A DNA stretch of 64,000 nt, from NCBI GenBank assembly GCA_963995505.1, contig OZ023190.1, positions 6,652,516 through 6,716,515 of the forward strand, given 5' to 3'. A program made the position numbers and the translations under genes. This DNA is from Hypericum androsaemum. Lineage: Eukaryota; Streptophyta; Magnoliopsida; Malpighiales; Hypericaceae. Below, piece after piece: positions 24,641-37,045 of the stretch (position 1 is the first letter of the stretch; each line of letters opens with the position of its first letter). The notes below the pieces were generated by a model. It was not told the origin of the DNA and did not search any database. It saw only the letters and a program-made list of their open reading frames with translations.

Positions 24641-25639
24641 ACTAGAAAATCCTGAAAAAGAAATCACAATTGGGACCTGTTTTTTTTAGGGCTGTGGTTG
24701 GGACCTTCAAAGTGCAGATGGGGTATGGACAGATTGGATACGGACACGGTGCATGCCACCTTTCTTATGCTCCAATAACATCATAGAGGCACGTCATTTT
24801 GTTCTGTTTTGTGCTTGGTGTCTTATCTACCAATCAGTATATATGGAATCTATTTTTTCTTCCAATGACATGGGTCTAGCCTAGGCCATGTTTGAATATG
24901 CTTAAAAAATAAACGTTATTTTTTTCTAAAAAGAGGGGTGCAACAAAGACTTTTCATGTCACTCATCGTAGTATTACTCTCGCTCAAATACGTTCATCTT
25001 TGAAGTTTCGATAGGATTCGGTACATTAATGTTGGTAAGATCACACCTTAAAAAAAAGGTTGCATCACATGAACTCTCATAAAGTCATCTATCCTATCCG
25101 AGTACTACTCTCGCACTTAAAAGGAAATGAAATTAAGATGATTTGAAATTCAAAACTCATTTGTACTAATGACACAAGACGTAAAGAAAAATTAACAGAG
25201 TTCAGGGTTTCAATACACCAAATTATATTTTCTTGAAAAAAAATTTGGAACTCAATAAAATTTAAGGAAGAATTTTCCAGAGAAAAAAGCATTTGGTACA
25301 AACATTATTTAGTAAAATACACTTTCGTCATATCACCGTGCCGCTGTCGTCATCATCGTCAGGGCAGACCGGCTTTCCACGGTCGCCTGGAGATGGGGAG
25401 AGCGGCCTTTCCACTTTGTTTGTAACTGTTGAAGTCGTAGTCACATCGTCCACGTTGCCACTCGGTCCCGGGCCGTTGTCACAATCGTCATCATCGCATG
25501 GGAAGGACGTGAGTAGGAGGACGACGACGTCTCCCCCTCGTCGGGAAGCTTCGATGGGTTTCTGGGGATTTTTTTTTCGATTTGGGAATTTTTACGGTCA
25601 ATTACAAATTGATCCCAAAAAAGTACTCGTGTGTTCACT
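24641..25639. other. Intergenic, no gene recognised
   Basis: AT-rich to 25320, then a GC-richer patch (25330-25560) with CGTC-type low complexity but no domain. Confidence 0.45.
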
Positions 25640-25985
25640 TAAGAACAAAATGACATGTCCGGTTATGACATAATGACATGCCCGATTATGACATAATGAC
25701 ATACCGGTTAATATAAAAATGGTATCCCGGTTATGAAAAAATGGCAGGCCTTGTTACGATAAAATGGCAGGCCTGGTTACGATTAAATGACATGCCCCCT
25801 GTTATAAAAAAAATGGCAAGCCCGATTACGACAAAATGACATGCCTGGTTATAATAAAATGGCATGCCCGGTAATGACCAAAGGGCAAGCCAGTTACGAT
25901 AAAATCGTTTGTCTGATTATGAAAAATGACATGTCTTGTTACAATAAAATGACATGCCCGGTTATGACCATATTACATATTCGGT
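25640..25985. repeat. ~23-25-bp minisatellite (TGACATGCCCGGTTATGACA)
   Basis: About 14 imperfect units follow the pattern AAAATG(A/G)CA(T/G)GCC(C/T)GGTTA(T/C)GA(C/T), with spacing drifting around 20-25 bp. There are no identical spacer-repeat pairs, so it is a degenerate tandem array and not a CRISPR. Confidence 0.85.
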
Positions 25986-27439
25986 TACATTAATATGTAA
26001 TACTATTTAAAAAATACTAATAATAATAAATTAATTAAATAAAAAATAACAAGCTGGTGCGTTACCCGAGGCGCGTGGGTTAATCCACCCACCACCACGC
26101 ACGTCAGGCACTTGTCTATTTTGCCCCTATTTTTCGAATTAGTTAAAAATGTTACTGAAAATCCCGTTTCCCCTTTGGTCCGGACAGGCCAGAAAAGCTC
26201 ATTCTGGACCCAATCCAGGATCCATTGGTATCACACTTTTCTAGTTTAACATCAGTCGTTGGAAGAAAAAATATTTTTAGTACTTATCTTCCTAAAATTA
26301 TTATTTTTCTCTAGAATATGTTCTTCGGAAAAGCCACTGCTGTCCTTACGTGAATTAAGCTAAAAGGAATAGGCGCTGAACTTTAATTGTTGAATTCTAG
26401 GACGGATTGTAAGCAATGTGCTTGGAAGCTGGTGGAAGGCAGGCACATTCGAGAACCAAGCTCTTCTTTATCTTATTTTTTTCTTAGGTGGTCATTGCTC
26501 TGCTCTAGTAAATTGCATGGCTGGTTAACAAGATTATGTTTCCAAAAAAAAAGAACAAGATTATGTTCGTACCAATTCATACTTAAATAGAATTGTTTTA
26601 ACTTAATCAAGTTATTGAACAAGAGATTTTGAATTCGAGTCATTGGGAACATAACAACGGTAAATACTTGTTTGGAGAGCTTTGTCACATTTTAAAGATC
26701 CTGCCAACTCGAACATGAATTAGTCGATAAAGTACGCGTCCGAATACGGGGAAGTATAAACCAAGAAAAAGATTACGTTCATTCTTTAATTATTCTTAGT
26801 TCATTCTCCGGCTATCCATCTTCCACCGCATACTCGACTATACATGCAAGCAAAATTGTGTGTTGCTTCTGTGTGAGTTTCAGTAGTTCAATGTGGGATG
26901 CATATTATGTGCTCTGCCTTGTGTTGAATGTCCACTACCAGATCTTCTCTCCCTTGGTTGAATGTCTTTGTTGAATATCTTGTATTCCTGTTCTTGTTCG
27001 ATTTTTATGCATTTAACCATATAATCGATTCATGTGAATAATTAAAAAAATTTCAAAGATTGAGACTTAACTCCCAAAGAGCAGATCCAATTACCCCCAG
27101 GAATGAAAGAAAACGCTATATTATTGATCGGATTCAACCCACAAAATTAACAAACCAAGAGCCCAGACAGATATTTATTAGAGAGTAGGAATATTTTTTT
27201 TTAAAATGAATAAGTGACTTTGTATTCGCAACTATATATTTACACCTTGGCACATGCTATAAGCAATGCAACTCTCCTATTACAAGGATTATACCAAGGG
27301 GATCTCAACTAAGAGAAGGAATATATATTTGGGTTGAGATACTATTACAATTTTGTTATGGCAAGATAGCATCCGCTATCAGACCAAAGGAGGATTTTGA
27401 TGAAACACTCTAATTAGACATCAATAAGAAGCCAAAGCA
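25986..27439. other. AT-rich intergenic, no gene
   Basis: No frame with coding character. A SINE-like tail (GAATTCGAGTCATTGGGAAC) near 26630 is suggestive only. Confidence 0.45.
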
Positions 27440-27610
27440 CAGCGTGGATCCCGCATAGAATTAAGATCAATGTAGATGAGGGCCATTGAAGGAGACAACA
27501 AGACGGTTATAAACTGCTTTCAAGAAAGACAAGCTCCTCACCTTAGTATCCGGTCCATAATTCAGTACATACTCTCACTAACGGCTACAATCATGTCTAG
27601 AGGCCAAGAT
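27440..27610 (+). pseudogene. RNase H-like (RVT_3) fragment
   Basis: AGAATTAAGATCAATGTAGATGAG reads as the RIKINVDE strand that opens the plant RVT_3 domain. It joins almost directly to AIEGDNKTVINCFQERQAP and SIRSIIQYILSL, which belong to the later Asp strand and helix. The middle of the domain is deleted. It is a retroelement relic. Confidence 0.6.
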
Positions 27611-28345
27611 CAGCTAATAGGAAAGCTCAGCTCCGAAATAAATGGACCTTTGGGAGGCCAACCTTTGTACTAGGTCTTGCGGTTTGACCGACTAGATGAA
27701 ACTGATATTTAAATCATCAATGTTGTGTTTTAACTTCAGTTCAGCAATACTGTTGTTACAATTTCAAACAAACGATTTCATCGATTTGACGGTTTCAATA
27801 TTTTAACATTATACAACTATTCTCGAGAGTGGCCAAAGGACATTTAGCGAGATGCTATAAGCGTAGACTAATTAACAGATATCCGAGATTCAATTTTTAG
27901 CAGGTGTAAAAATTTACCTTTACAAAAGCTATTCTCGAAAGTAATTAACATGCTAAGAAACTATTGATAACAAATAGTAATTTCAATCAAAGAGCAATAA
28001 AAATGGAAATCTTTTTGAGATGGTTTAATGTGTGAGCGCCGAAAAAAAAACACACACATATATATTATATTAATATATATAACGATATTATTTTAAAGTA
28101 ACGTATCAGTTTTGCGCTTCAACGATTTTATGAAAATGATACCGATTATGAAACTACACGGATGATTCCTGATCACGGTTTGAATTCAAATCGAATTGGT
28201 TTGAATTTGAATTTATCAAAATCTTAAACCATATTTAATTCATCCAAGAACGGATCGAATACAAATTATGAATTGTCGAATTCGAATTGAATTCGAATCA
28301 ATTCTTTAATTTTTAATATTTAATAAAAAATTCAAAAATTCCAAA

Positions 28346-28470
28346 TTAGGGTTAGGATTAATATTAGGGTTAGGATTTAAGATTAGTATTAGGGTTAGGG
28401 TTTAAAATTAAGGTTACGGTTAGTGTTAGAGTTTAGAGTTAAGAGTTAAAATTAGAGCTAGGGTTTAGGA
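28346..28470 (+). repeat. Degenerate telomere-like (TTTAGGG) tract
   Basis: About 125 bp of TTAGGGTTAGGATT, TATTAGGGTTAGGGTTT and decayed versions (GTTAGAGTTTAGAGTT). This is a diverged interstitial tract of the plant telomere heptamer. Confidence 0.7.
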
Positions 28471-28580
28471 CTAAGTTTTTCATCGAAGGTAAAAGATAAA
28501 AGTTTTGTTGCAACTAATCTAGCTAGTTCATCGAGGTCGTATAATTGTCATACTTGTGGTATCACCTACATCCTTATTCG

Positions 28581-28685
28581 ACATATGTATACATATATGT
28601 ATATATATATATATATATATACATATATACATGTATACACATATGTATACATATACATATGTGTATACATGTATACACATATATG
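28581..28685. repeat. Compound AT/ATGT/ATAC microsatellite
   Basis: A run of (AT)n is followed by ACATATATACATGTATAC units forming a near-palindromic purine-pyrimidine alternation. Overlapping long frames in it are artefacts of the repeat. Confidence 0.9.
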
Positions 28686-28752
28686 TCGGGGTGGGGCCGG
28701 CGCTGGCCAGTCGAGTACTCGAGGGACCCCTGGAAGAGCTCGATCTCGTCCT

Positions 28753-29025
28753 TGGGATGGCGACGGGAACATGGACGGTTGGGAACGGGGATGGCGACGG
28801 GAACAGAGACGGTTGGGAGAGCGAGGATCAGATGCTGGCCGTTGGGGATGATGGCGATGGTGGACGGGAACGGGAACGGGAATGATTGGGAGAGCAAGGA
28901 TCGGGGATGGCGACGGGGACGGTTGGGAATAGGGACGGTTGGGAGAGCAAGGATCAGGGATGGCGACGGGAACAGGGACAGTTGGGATCGGGGATGGCGA
29001 CAGGAATGGGGATGGTGGAGGGGGA
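28753..29025. repeat. G-rich minisatellite (GGGATGGCGACGGGAACAGG)
   Basis: Imperfect units GATGGCGACGGGAACAG..GACGGTTGGGA repeat 7-8 times with varying length (about 24-45 bp). The opposite strand reads as repeats of PVAIPDP and PSPSPIL. Confidence 0.85.
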
Positions 29026-29121
29026 GGTGGGGCGGAGGTCTTCCTCGTCATCGTCTTCGTCGTCCATGATCTCTGGGTCATCTTCGAGGTCGAAGACGGC
29101 GTCGTGTTGGTGGGACGCCAT
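28954..29121 (-). other. Possible acidic gene-fragment start
   Basis: The minus strand opens MASHQHDAVFDLEDD, then PEIMDDEDDDEEDL, and then runs into the minisatellite-encoded PVAIPDP repeats. The acidic leader is unlike the repeat and could be the first exon of a captured or decayed gene. I do not recognise a family, and no second exon was found. Confidence 0.25.
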
Positions 29122-29634
29122 AGGATGTGTTTTGCTGTGGGGGGAGGAGGGATGGGATTGAAGAGAGTGAGAAAGTGTCAATCATAATTTTTTTTTGAAA
29201 TTAATAAACAAATTTTGTACTAATTTGGTAATTTACATACTGCCACGTCAACGTCAGTTAATCCTAGTCTAAGCCACGTGGCAGTCCACGTCGGCCATAA
29301 AACGATGTCGTATGCGAAAAAATCCAAATGGGACCTCAGGACTGGTCCGTGACAAAATTCGCGAATAAGTTGGACCTGTTTTACGGTTCAAAAACTATAG
29401 GGTATCCAAGTGATAATCGGTAAAATTACAGAGTACTTTTGTGTACTTTTCCCTTAATTTATTGCACACTCCTACTAACCTATGCCGGTTAATATAGATT
29501 CTGGTGAACCTTTCCCTTGCATAATATAATTAGATATAGGACTTTACCAAAAAATGCATATAATAAGATATAGGATGAATCCATATAGAGAAATAAATCA
29601 AGAACGAAATAAAATAATTTTGTGTGGTCCAGTG

Positions 29635-31832
29635 TAGTGCTGAGCATCTGGATTACTCGAATTTGAACTATTCGAACTTCCGAAAATTTGAATTATCCGA
29701 ATTGAATATTTTACTATCCGAATCGAATTTAAATAGTGAATTATTCGAATAAGAATATCTAAACTTTTTTTGGATACGGATAATCCGAATTACTAAACGA
29801 CAGGTCATCCATAATTTCATTCAAACTAAATATCTCCAAAATTTTCTTAACAAAGCAAAAAATTAACAAGAATATTCTACTGCATATTCTTAACAAGAAT
29901 ATGCAGTAGCATTGCAAATAGCAAAATCATTCCTACAACAAACATAATAGCAACATCATCCATACAGCAACATAATAGATTTTAGGCCTTGCATCGTCTT
30001 CTTGTCTAATGGGTGAAACTGATGACTGTGTGAGCTTTGCAGACTAAGCTGTTTATTAAAGAGGGAAAGGGGTAATAATCTAGAGATGGGTAAAGAAGAG
30101 AAGTACTATTATATATGTCACGACTTGAAAATAGAAGTGACAAATGTCCGAGGGTTAAATACTTCGTACGACACCAGTATTATTATAGAGAAAAATCCAA
30201 AAGTATCCGAATGTAAATAACTACTAATTAAATGTGAAAATCCAACAATAGGTTTAAAATTCGAGAACCGAAAATTCAACAAGGTTCCAATAATTTATTG
30301 AAAATTCCAAAGATGCATGCAGCTCCCTCTACGACTCTTACTCCCTATCCGATACCCTAGGATCTGTAAACACATATGAAAATATTTGTGAGTCATAAAC
30401 TCAGTAAAGAAAAATCACAGCAAAGAAGAATAATTTATCGCTCACAACAGAAACGCAAATCAGAGACAGAGAGTAGCCATAAGAGCAATAACAGATCGAA
30501 GCTCCGAAGTCCACAAAAATCATGTCAGAATTTTCGTGGGGCACAGATAAATACCCCGTTCCTACAAGGTGGGCCCAATAGACAGAAGGGTATACCCTCC
30601 ACGAGTCCAGATAGTCGACATACTCCCCTTCCATTCGATCACACATACCTCAGGTTACTCGGTAGCCCCTTAAACGATATGTGCAAACCACGGGACCCAA
30701 TAGGTATGGGACAATCCCGCATGTTAGAACAGAACAAAACATATAACAGATTTTAGATTCTTACAGAATTATCAATAAAGTCAAAATCAGTAGAATACCA
30801 CGTCAACCTTATTCGGACAGAATCCACTTACATGACATTGCTCCTAGTCTCTAACCCCTTCCAGATCAATTCTCCAACGAACCTCATGGAACCCTATAAG
30901 AACCTATAAGATTTCTTAAGTGAACATTTACGTAAATCAGGGGTGGGTACACACTACGAAACTCACCCTTCCTCCCCTACAAATATGATTTGTGCTCCTA
31001 AGGTGGATCCGTCCGTCAAAATGTTTCTCCCACCTTTTGTATGAGAACCCGTGAGTTTCCTTGCATTAACATAACTCAGATTTGGGAAAAAGACAAGAAT
31101 AGTGGCTTACCCCCAAATTCTGGTGGCCCTTGAATGGTCTCGTCCCCTCCTAGCTCGTCCGTCGAAATCTGAGTATACTCTTCGCCTTCACAGGAAGAAG
31201 AGGATTTTGTGAGTCTTTAGGGTGACAGAATGAGGACGGCCAAACCCTTATTTAAGGTATAATTCTGACAAAACTCCTAACCCTGTGACTTTACATTAAG
31301 ACAGCTAAGGTTTCGTGAAAAATTTCCATTCGCCCCTTGGATTTATTAAGAAAGCTATTCACTCCTTTAGACTCAGATAACTTACATTTAGGTTTTTCAA
31401 TTTTTACAATATAGAAGCAAGCAATAACTAAGGCAAAAACGAAGAGGTGGAGACTAGTGGAGCGGCCAGCAGGATTAGGGTCTGGGTCTTGGGGATGGGC
31501 GAAGCGGCATGGCGGGGAGTGGTTTCAATTTTTTTCTTTAAGGTTTAAGCCTTCTAGGAATTATCGATGAGGAAGGAAAAAGGGATAAATGGACCTACTG
31601 GACTCTGGAGTTCGGACTTCACGTACAAGGAAGGTACAAAGATAATTTTTTCAGCCCAAGCCTAATAAAGTTCGGATAGTTTGGATATTAGAACTAATTT
31701 TTTTAATATTCGAATACGAATCTGAACTAAAAAAATTGGATAATCTGAATCAAAATAGTTAATTATCTGAATATGAATCCGAAAAAAACTTTAAATTCGG
31801 ACATCGGATATCAGATTAAATGCTCACTCTTA
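29635..31832. mobile_element. hAT-like non-autonomous element, 2.2 kb
   Basis: The left terminus TAGTGCTGAGCATCTGGATT is matched by the reverse complement of the right terminus, TAAGAGTGAGCATTTAATCT. This resembles the TAGNGNTGAGCA ends of plant hAT elements. Flanks GTCCAGTG (29627-29634) and GTCCGGCG (31833-31840) agree at 6 of 8 bases, as expected for an old 8-bp target duplication. Subterminal regions are rich in ATTCGAA/TCCGAAT motifs on both sides. No transposase frame is readable inside. Confidence 0.7.
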
Positions 31833-32520
31833 GTCCGGCGTACAACCGAATAGATCGAATAATTTCCAAAAAATGTTACAGAAGATACCGAGTTTTGAAA
31901 AAAATAGATAGAATAATTTCCACATTTGGAAAGAGCAAGTTTCAAAATAAAAAGGTCATATACAACCTTATTAGAAATCATATATGCAAATCCAAGTGCG
32001 AAATTCCATACAAAAGATCCAATTGACAACCATATTAGATGTGATACATTTTTACATGACGCAAATTTATATAATTTAAACAAGTTACAAAGAAATTAAA
32101 GAATTTTAGAAAATTAAATAAATACTTGAAAATCATGGAATATTTAAAACATATATATTTTTAAATATTTTACACCAAGAATTACACCTTGTTTGATACG
32201 TATTCTATACCTCCGTCAAATCGTCTTGTACTTTGTACAGTTAGGCCAATTTAAAACAAATCTTAAAGTGGCTAATTCAGTTTAATTCAACTTTAAAATC
32301 CTTCCTTTCATACCAAATGATAATACTAGTACTATTGATGTTCAATAAAAGTATAAAACATAGGAGACAGAAAATGAATCCTATACGACCAACCACAAAA
32401 TTATGATTATATTCATACTAACGAATATAACAAGACATATTTATGGATGACACAATAATATAAAATTTCCTTTCTACACACTCCTAATTAGATTAATTTT
32501 TTTTGCTAGGTTTGATGAAA

Positions 32521-33037
32521 TGTAACACTGATGATACTTTTCGGGGGTCCCTGGGGTTTCCTCTGCGGCTGGTGTATTTCGAGTTGAAGAATGGTTCAAA
32601 ATCTAAGATTTTCTATGTAATAATAATTTTATTTTAAATTTAAATTCATATTTAGACTTAGGTATACTCAATGAATGTATTAGGGTTTGCCTATAAATAG
32701 ATAAGAGTTCTAACCTTAAGATCTCTCCCTCTCACTCGTTAACGTAGGCAATTTTTCGAACCACAAAATTCTCTCGTGTCCATTTTGCATCTTGTTTTCT
32801 TGCATTAGAACATGTGTCATTCCGATGCGCATCCATACCTAGAGTAAGTTGATTTCCCAACAAATTGGTATGAGAGCTTTTAGTGAAAGATGGCTCGTTG
32901 TGGTGGAAGTTTGACAATGTGAATTCGACAGGACGAAGAATTCAGGTTATGACAAAGACATGTCAAGGATTTGTTGGTTCATCAACGGATAGTCAATGCG
33001 AAGATAAAGGATCGAAGAGAAGAAAAAAGTAAAAGAT
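32521..33037 (+). mobile_element. Copia-type LTR end plus start of gag
   Basis: An LTR-like promoter (GCCTATAAATAG at ~32690) leads to an end at TTTCCCAACA (32862), followed by the PBS-like TTGGTATGAGAGC (32866) and a decayed gag start. It aligns by eye with the start of the Copia copy at 35025. The left border is not determined. It is cut at 33037 by the solo LTR insertion. Confidence 0.6.
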
Positions 33038-34640
33038 TGATGAGCACAAGAAACACTCACTTTATCACATCATTTTAGGGTCATTTAGACCCATTTTTGA
33101 GTCTTTTCGAGTCTTTTTACGCCATTCTTAGGTCCGTTGCCTAGAATGGTTTCACCCTTTTATCTTCGTATCTTTTGGAGGAGGATTTTGCAGGGACGCG
33201 AGGATCAAGTGAGAAGAGGCGAGCGTTGGAAGAGTCAGGACGAGAGATAGCTAGTCGAAACCAAGCTGCAACAACAGAATGGTAAAATCTGCACCGGTCG
33301 GTATCTATCCTGCAGAAACCCCGCCGAGCGGTGCCTCGCCTGACAGACAACGGGAAGATGTCATCTGGATTTGCCTCAACTCTCGATATGCTACCAGACG
33401 GTGCCCCCAGCCCGCCGAGCGGCATTAAAAGAGAAGAGAAGTGAGCTTTTCATGAAGAACCCACCGTACAGCAGAATCGCCCACTTGACGAGGCCCACAG
33501 CCACCGACTGAAGTCCACACCCACCGGTCGGTGCCTAAGACCTAGAAATGCCTGCCATGTTAGCTCGACGGACAGTGCAACTTGCACCGGATGACATTTT
33601 TGCCAAATTTTGCCCAAGAGAAATAGACATTTTGAGGGCTTTTTGGACATTTTTGCCTTATTCTAGGGTTGAGGGTGAGACTTCTCTATAAATACCCCCC
33701 CCCCCCTCCCTCAACCCCTCATTTTGTAAGCTTTGAAAAAAGACTTAAACTTAAGTAGTTGGAGTTGGAGCTCAAAGAACAAGGAGTGGATGCCGGGAGA
33801 GGATCGAGCGACTCATCACGACGATTAAGCATTCTCTATCCCTTCCTTTTAATTTCGCTCTTGTGACATTGTTCCCTTTCATGCATTGTTGTTTTAATTA
33901 AATGATGATGTATGAGTAGTTTTCTTTTGGGTTGGGTGCCTTAGTGCTCCCGAAATGCTTAGTTTCAAATGGGCTTAACCTTTAGAGCGTGTAGCGGTTA
34001 GAGGACGTAATACGTTGGGTAACGAACCTCCGTTGGAACCTAGGGGCGAGTAGCACTAGCAATGACCAATAGTCCTTCCTAATCAATTGTAGCGTGACCC
34101 GATGGACTTAGCCATAAAGGGGAGCATGGAAAAGTCTAACTGCTAGGTTATACATTATCCGATGGACTTAGCCCTGAAGGGTAGTGTGTAGTTGATCCAA
34201 GGGTGAAGCGTTGATAAGTGAGGTTTAGGAAGGCAAGAGTGGTAGTCTCGACACCTAGGTGAGGTTGACAACTTATCAATATTAGGTGTGAGTGATGTTC
34301 TCGCCGGGACCCCCTAATGCCTTCTTTGTGGCGTGATAAACTTAGCCGTGAAGCACCATACCTTAGTTCACCTAGGCCCACCACAGATATAAAAGTCCAT
34401 GAGAGATCAAGCACGTAGGAATGTACGACGGGTACCTTGCCCAATTTCTTTTAAATTGTCTTTATAACCTTTCAACTTAATCTTTGTCATTGCTTGCTTT
34501 ACCTAAAATCTTTCATAAAATGACAATCAACCAAATCTTAATTACAACTCACTCGGGATGTCTTGAACCTACTCCTTCTAGTTCGACATTATACCCGTAC
34601 TCTCTATTATTGCAAGCTGGACCAAAAAATTCACTCTTCA
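33038..34640. mobile_element. Gypsy-type solo LTR with AAGAT target duplication
   Basis: The element starts TGATGAGCACAAG and ends ACTCTTCA. It is flanked by the perfect 5-bp duplication AAGAT (33033-33037 and 34641-34645). A TATA box (CTCTATAAATACC) followed by a poly-C run lies near 33685. There is no internal coding region, so it is a solo LTR left by LTR-LTR recombination. It lies inside a Copia element. Confidence 0.85.
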
Positions 34641-35023
34641 AAGATGATCCAAGTCGGTGTCAAAGAATTTAAGTGGAAGTTGTTTCAAGTGCAAAAAAAG
34701 AGCATATGAAGAGGGATTGTCTATAACGAACTAGGAATCATGACAATGAGGGAGAAGGATCGGCATCCACAAACATAGCCAAATATTCTGACTGTTTTGA
34801 TGGTGACTTGCTTTCTGTCTCATCAAGTACAAAGTATTGTGGTAGTTTATTTTTATTAAGGATCTTAGATTATAACATATATAGTTATAAAGATGGGTAA
34901 AAGAAGGTGGAGAAGGATGATGTGGTGGGGATGAAGGGTCAAAGGGTATTAGGCCGAACTACTTTATATCTTGTGTATGTATTCTTTGCGCATTTTATTC
35001 TCTTGGTTGCTGAATTTATAACA
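34641..35023 (+). mobile_element. Copia interior fragment joined to an LTR tail
   Basis: 34650-34730 reads, with stops, a zinc knuckle CFKCKKEHMKRDCL. Then SDCFDGDLLSVSSSTK parallels 35820-35880 of the next copy. 34870-34947 matches ~36120-36190. From 34948 (ATTAGGCCGAAC) to 35023 it matches the end of the 3' LTR at ~37344-37415. An interior piece is thus fused directly to an LTR end. Confidence 0.7.
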
Positions 35024-35049
35024 ATTGGTATCAGAGCTAAGATCAAAGG

Positions 35050-35788
35050 ATGGAGGGTCATGATGCGAAGTTTGCTAGTGTGAAGTTAGATGGATCATCA
35101 AATTTTAAGTTATGGCAAAGGCGTGTTAAGGATCTCTTGGTGCAACAAGGAATGGTAAGCGCACTCTCGGGGAAGAAGCCAGAGAAGATAGAGGACCATG
35201 AGTGGGTGGAGTTGGAAGCCAAGACAGTGGTGATAATTTGTTTGTCCTTGGTGGATGACGTGTTGTATCATATCATGGATGAGGAGTCACCAGCTAGGGT
35301 TTGGAAGAAATTGGAGGCAAGGTATATGTCTAAGTCTTTGTCGAACAAGCTTTATCTTAAGAAAAAGTTGTATGGGCTTAAGATGATGGAGAGCTTATAT
35401 TTGAGACAACACATCAATATTTTCAATCAATTGTTGAGTGATTTGAGAAGGGTCGATGTGAAGTTTATGGAGGCAGACAAGGCATTGTTGCTTATGAATT
35501 CCTTAACAAGTTCCTACAAAAATTTAGTTACGACCCTAACTTGGGTGGAAGAAACCTGTGGTATTTGAGGAGATCACAAGTGCTCTGCTAGGGTTTCATC
35601 AAATGAGGAAAACTAGCGATGAACGAATAGAAGGGTTGGTTATGATGGGTAGCCATGGTGGTTGTAGTGAAGAAAAATATGGAAGAGGATCCATATTTAG
35701 GTTAAGGAGATTCAAGAAAAATTGCTTCGAGTGCAGAGAAAAAGGTCACGTGAAGAATGATTGTCCAAGAAGAACTCGGAACTACTAG
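35050..35788 (+). pseudogene. Copia gag with CCHC knuckle, frameshifted
   Basis: 35050-35568 is an open Copia gag start (KLDGSSNFKLWQRRVKDLL, later ARVWKKLEARYMSKSL). It stops in GGTATTTGAGG, and the frame continues from 35558 in another register to the zinc knuckle CFECREKGHVKNDCP. One small shift near 35560 therefore breaks a gag of about 245 residues. Confidence 0.8.
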
Positions 35789-35879
35789 GAAAAAGGATCG
35801 GGTTTCATGAATATGGCCTCATACTCGGACAGGTCAGTTGGTGACTGTCTTTCTGTTTTGTCAGGTCCAAAGCACTCTG

Positions 35880-36463
35880 ATTCCTAGATTTTGGATAGCG
35901 CTTGTTCCTTTCATATGACACCCAAGAGAGGGTGGTTCAACACCTACAAGTTTGTTGATTCATGTATGATGACCATGAGTGATAGTTTTTCTTGTAGAAT
36001 TGCTGGCACGTGTGATATTCGGATCAAGATGTGGGATGGTGTTGAGAGAAAGGTTTATAGGGTTAGGCATGTTTCGAAGTTGGAGAGGAATTTGATCTCA
36101 TAAGGAGCCTCAGATTATAGCGGGTAAAGTTATAAGTTTATATGTGGGCTAATTGAGGTGGAGAAGGATTCTATGGTGGTAATGAAGGGTGAAAGAGATG
36201 CAAGAAATACCTACAGGCTACTGGGGGGAACGGTTGTAGGTGGAGTCACATCCTTGAGTTTCGATGGAGAGGGAAAAAGCTCAGCTCATATGAGGTTGGT
36301 TCATATGAGGGGGCAAAGGCTTAACATGAATGGTTTGAGTGCAGTTGGGATTCACGGAGACATGGATAGTAAGCTATGGTTGTTTCATGGAGGCATGGTT
36401 GGTCAAGAAGCCATGGTTATCTCGGAGAAGAATTATTACCAAGGCCTTGCTATGGTTGTTTAA
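35880..36463 (+). pseudogene. Copia protease and GAG-pre-integrase relic
   Basis: After a stop, 35891-36103 reads LDSACSFHMTPKRGWF, the Copia protease active site with the usual DSG changed to DSA. It runs on to VRHVSKLERNLIS. 36158-36463 holds VEKDSMVVMKGE and a decayed LVHMRGQRLNMNGL region, equal to the GAG-pre-integrase block. The coding region then ends. Confidence 0.7.
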
Positions 36464-37045
36464 AGGAACGTCGACGTCAAAGATGTTGGGTAGGTTTGGC
36501 ATTGGGCATGCGAAGTAGTTGGTGACACCGCAAAAAAATTGGTATCTCACTTAAGGCCGAACGGTGGAGTTCAAGGCATGTCGAGGGTTATACTTGGTAA
36601 AAAAAAAGTTGCCCTTTGTATGCTATGGTTGGTAACATTGGTTTGAGGTAGAAAGGTCCAACGGAGAAACAGTTCGAGATTGCAGAGCATGGGGTTGACC
36701 AAAAAATAGAGGGCACATCTATTGGTAACAAGGTTGCTTCAGCAGGTGAACTTGCAGGTTGAGGTTCAATAGAGGTTGGAGGGAAGATGCCAAGCAAGCT
36801 CGAAAGTTGCTCGAGCTTGAAGGCTGGCTCCAAGTGATTGAACACAAAAGGTGGTGAGAAAATTGAGATGGTCTTATTGATGGCGGTGTATCTATGGTTC
36901 GAGGTGGAGTCGGTAGAGTTGGTTTAGTTTCTCAAGTTCTCATGGTTCTTCATGGGGTGGTGTTTAATTAAGGTGGAGTTTGTTGAAGTTCGGGTTAAAT
37001 TTCATGGTTCTTCGCCAGGGATATTTTTCTTGCAAAGGTGGAGAT

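Noticed and set aside
25640..25985. Possible CRISPR-like array
   Set aside because: Repeats are imperfect and drift in length, no unique spacers exist, and the context is plant nuclear DNA.
28545..29081. Several long overlapping frames on both strands, rich in Tyr-Ile or Pro-Ser
   Set aside because: They are direct translations of the AT microsatellite and G-rich minisatellite; multiple frames stay open for the same compositional reason.
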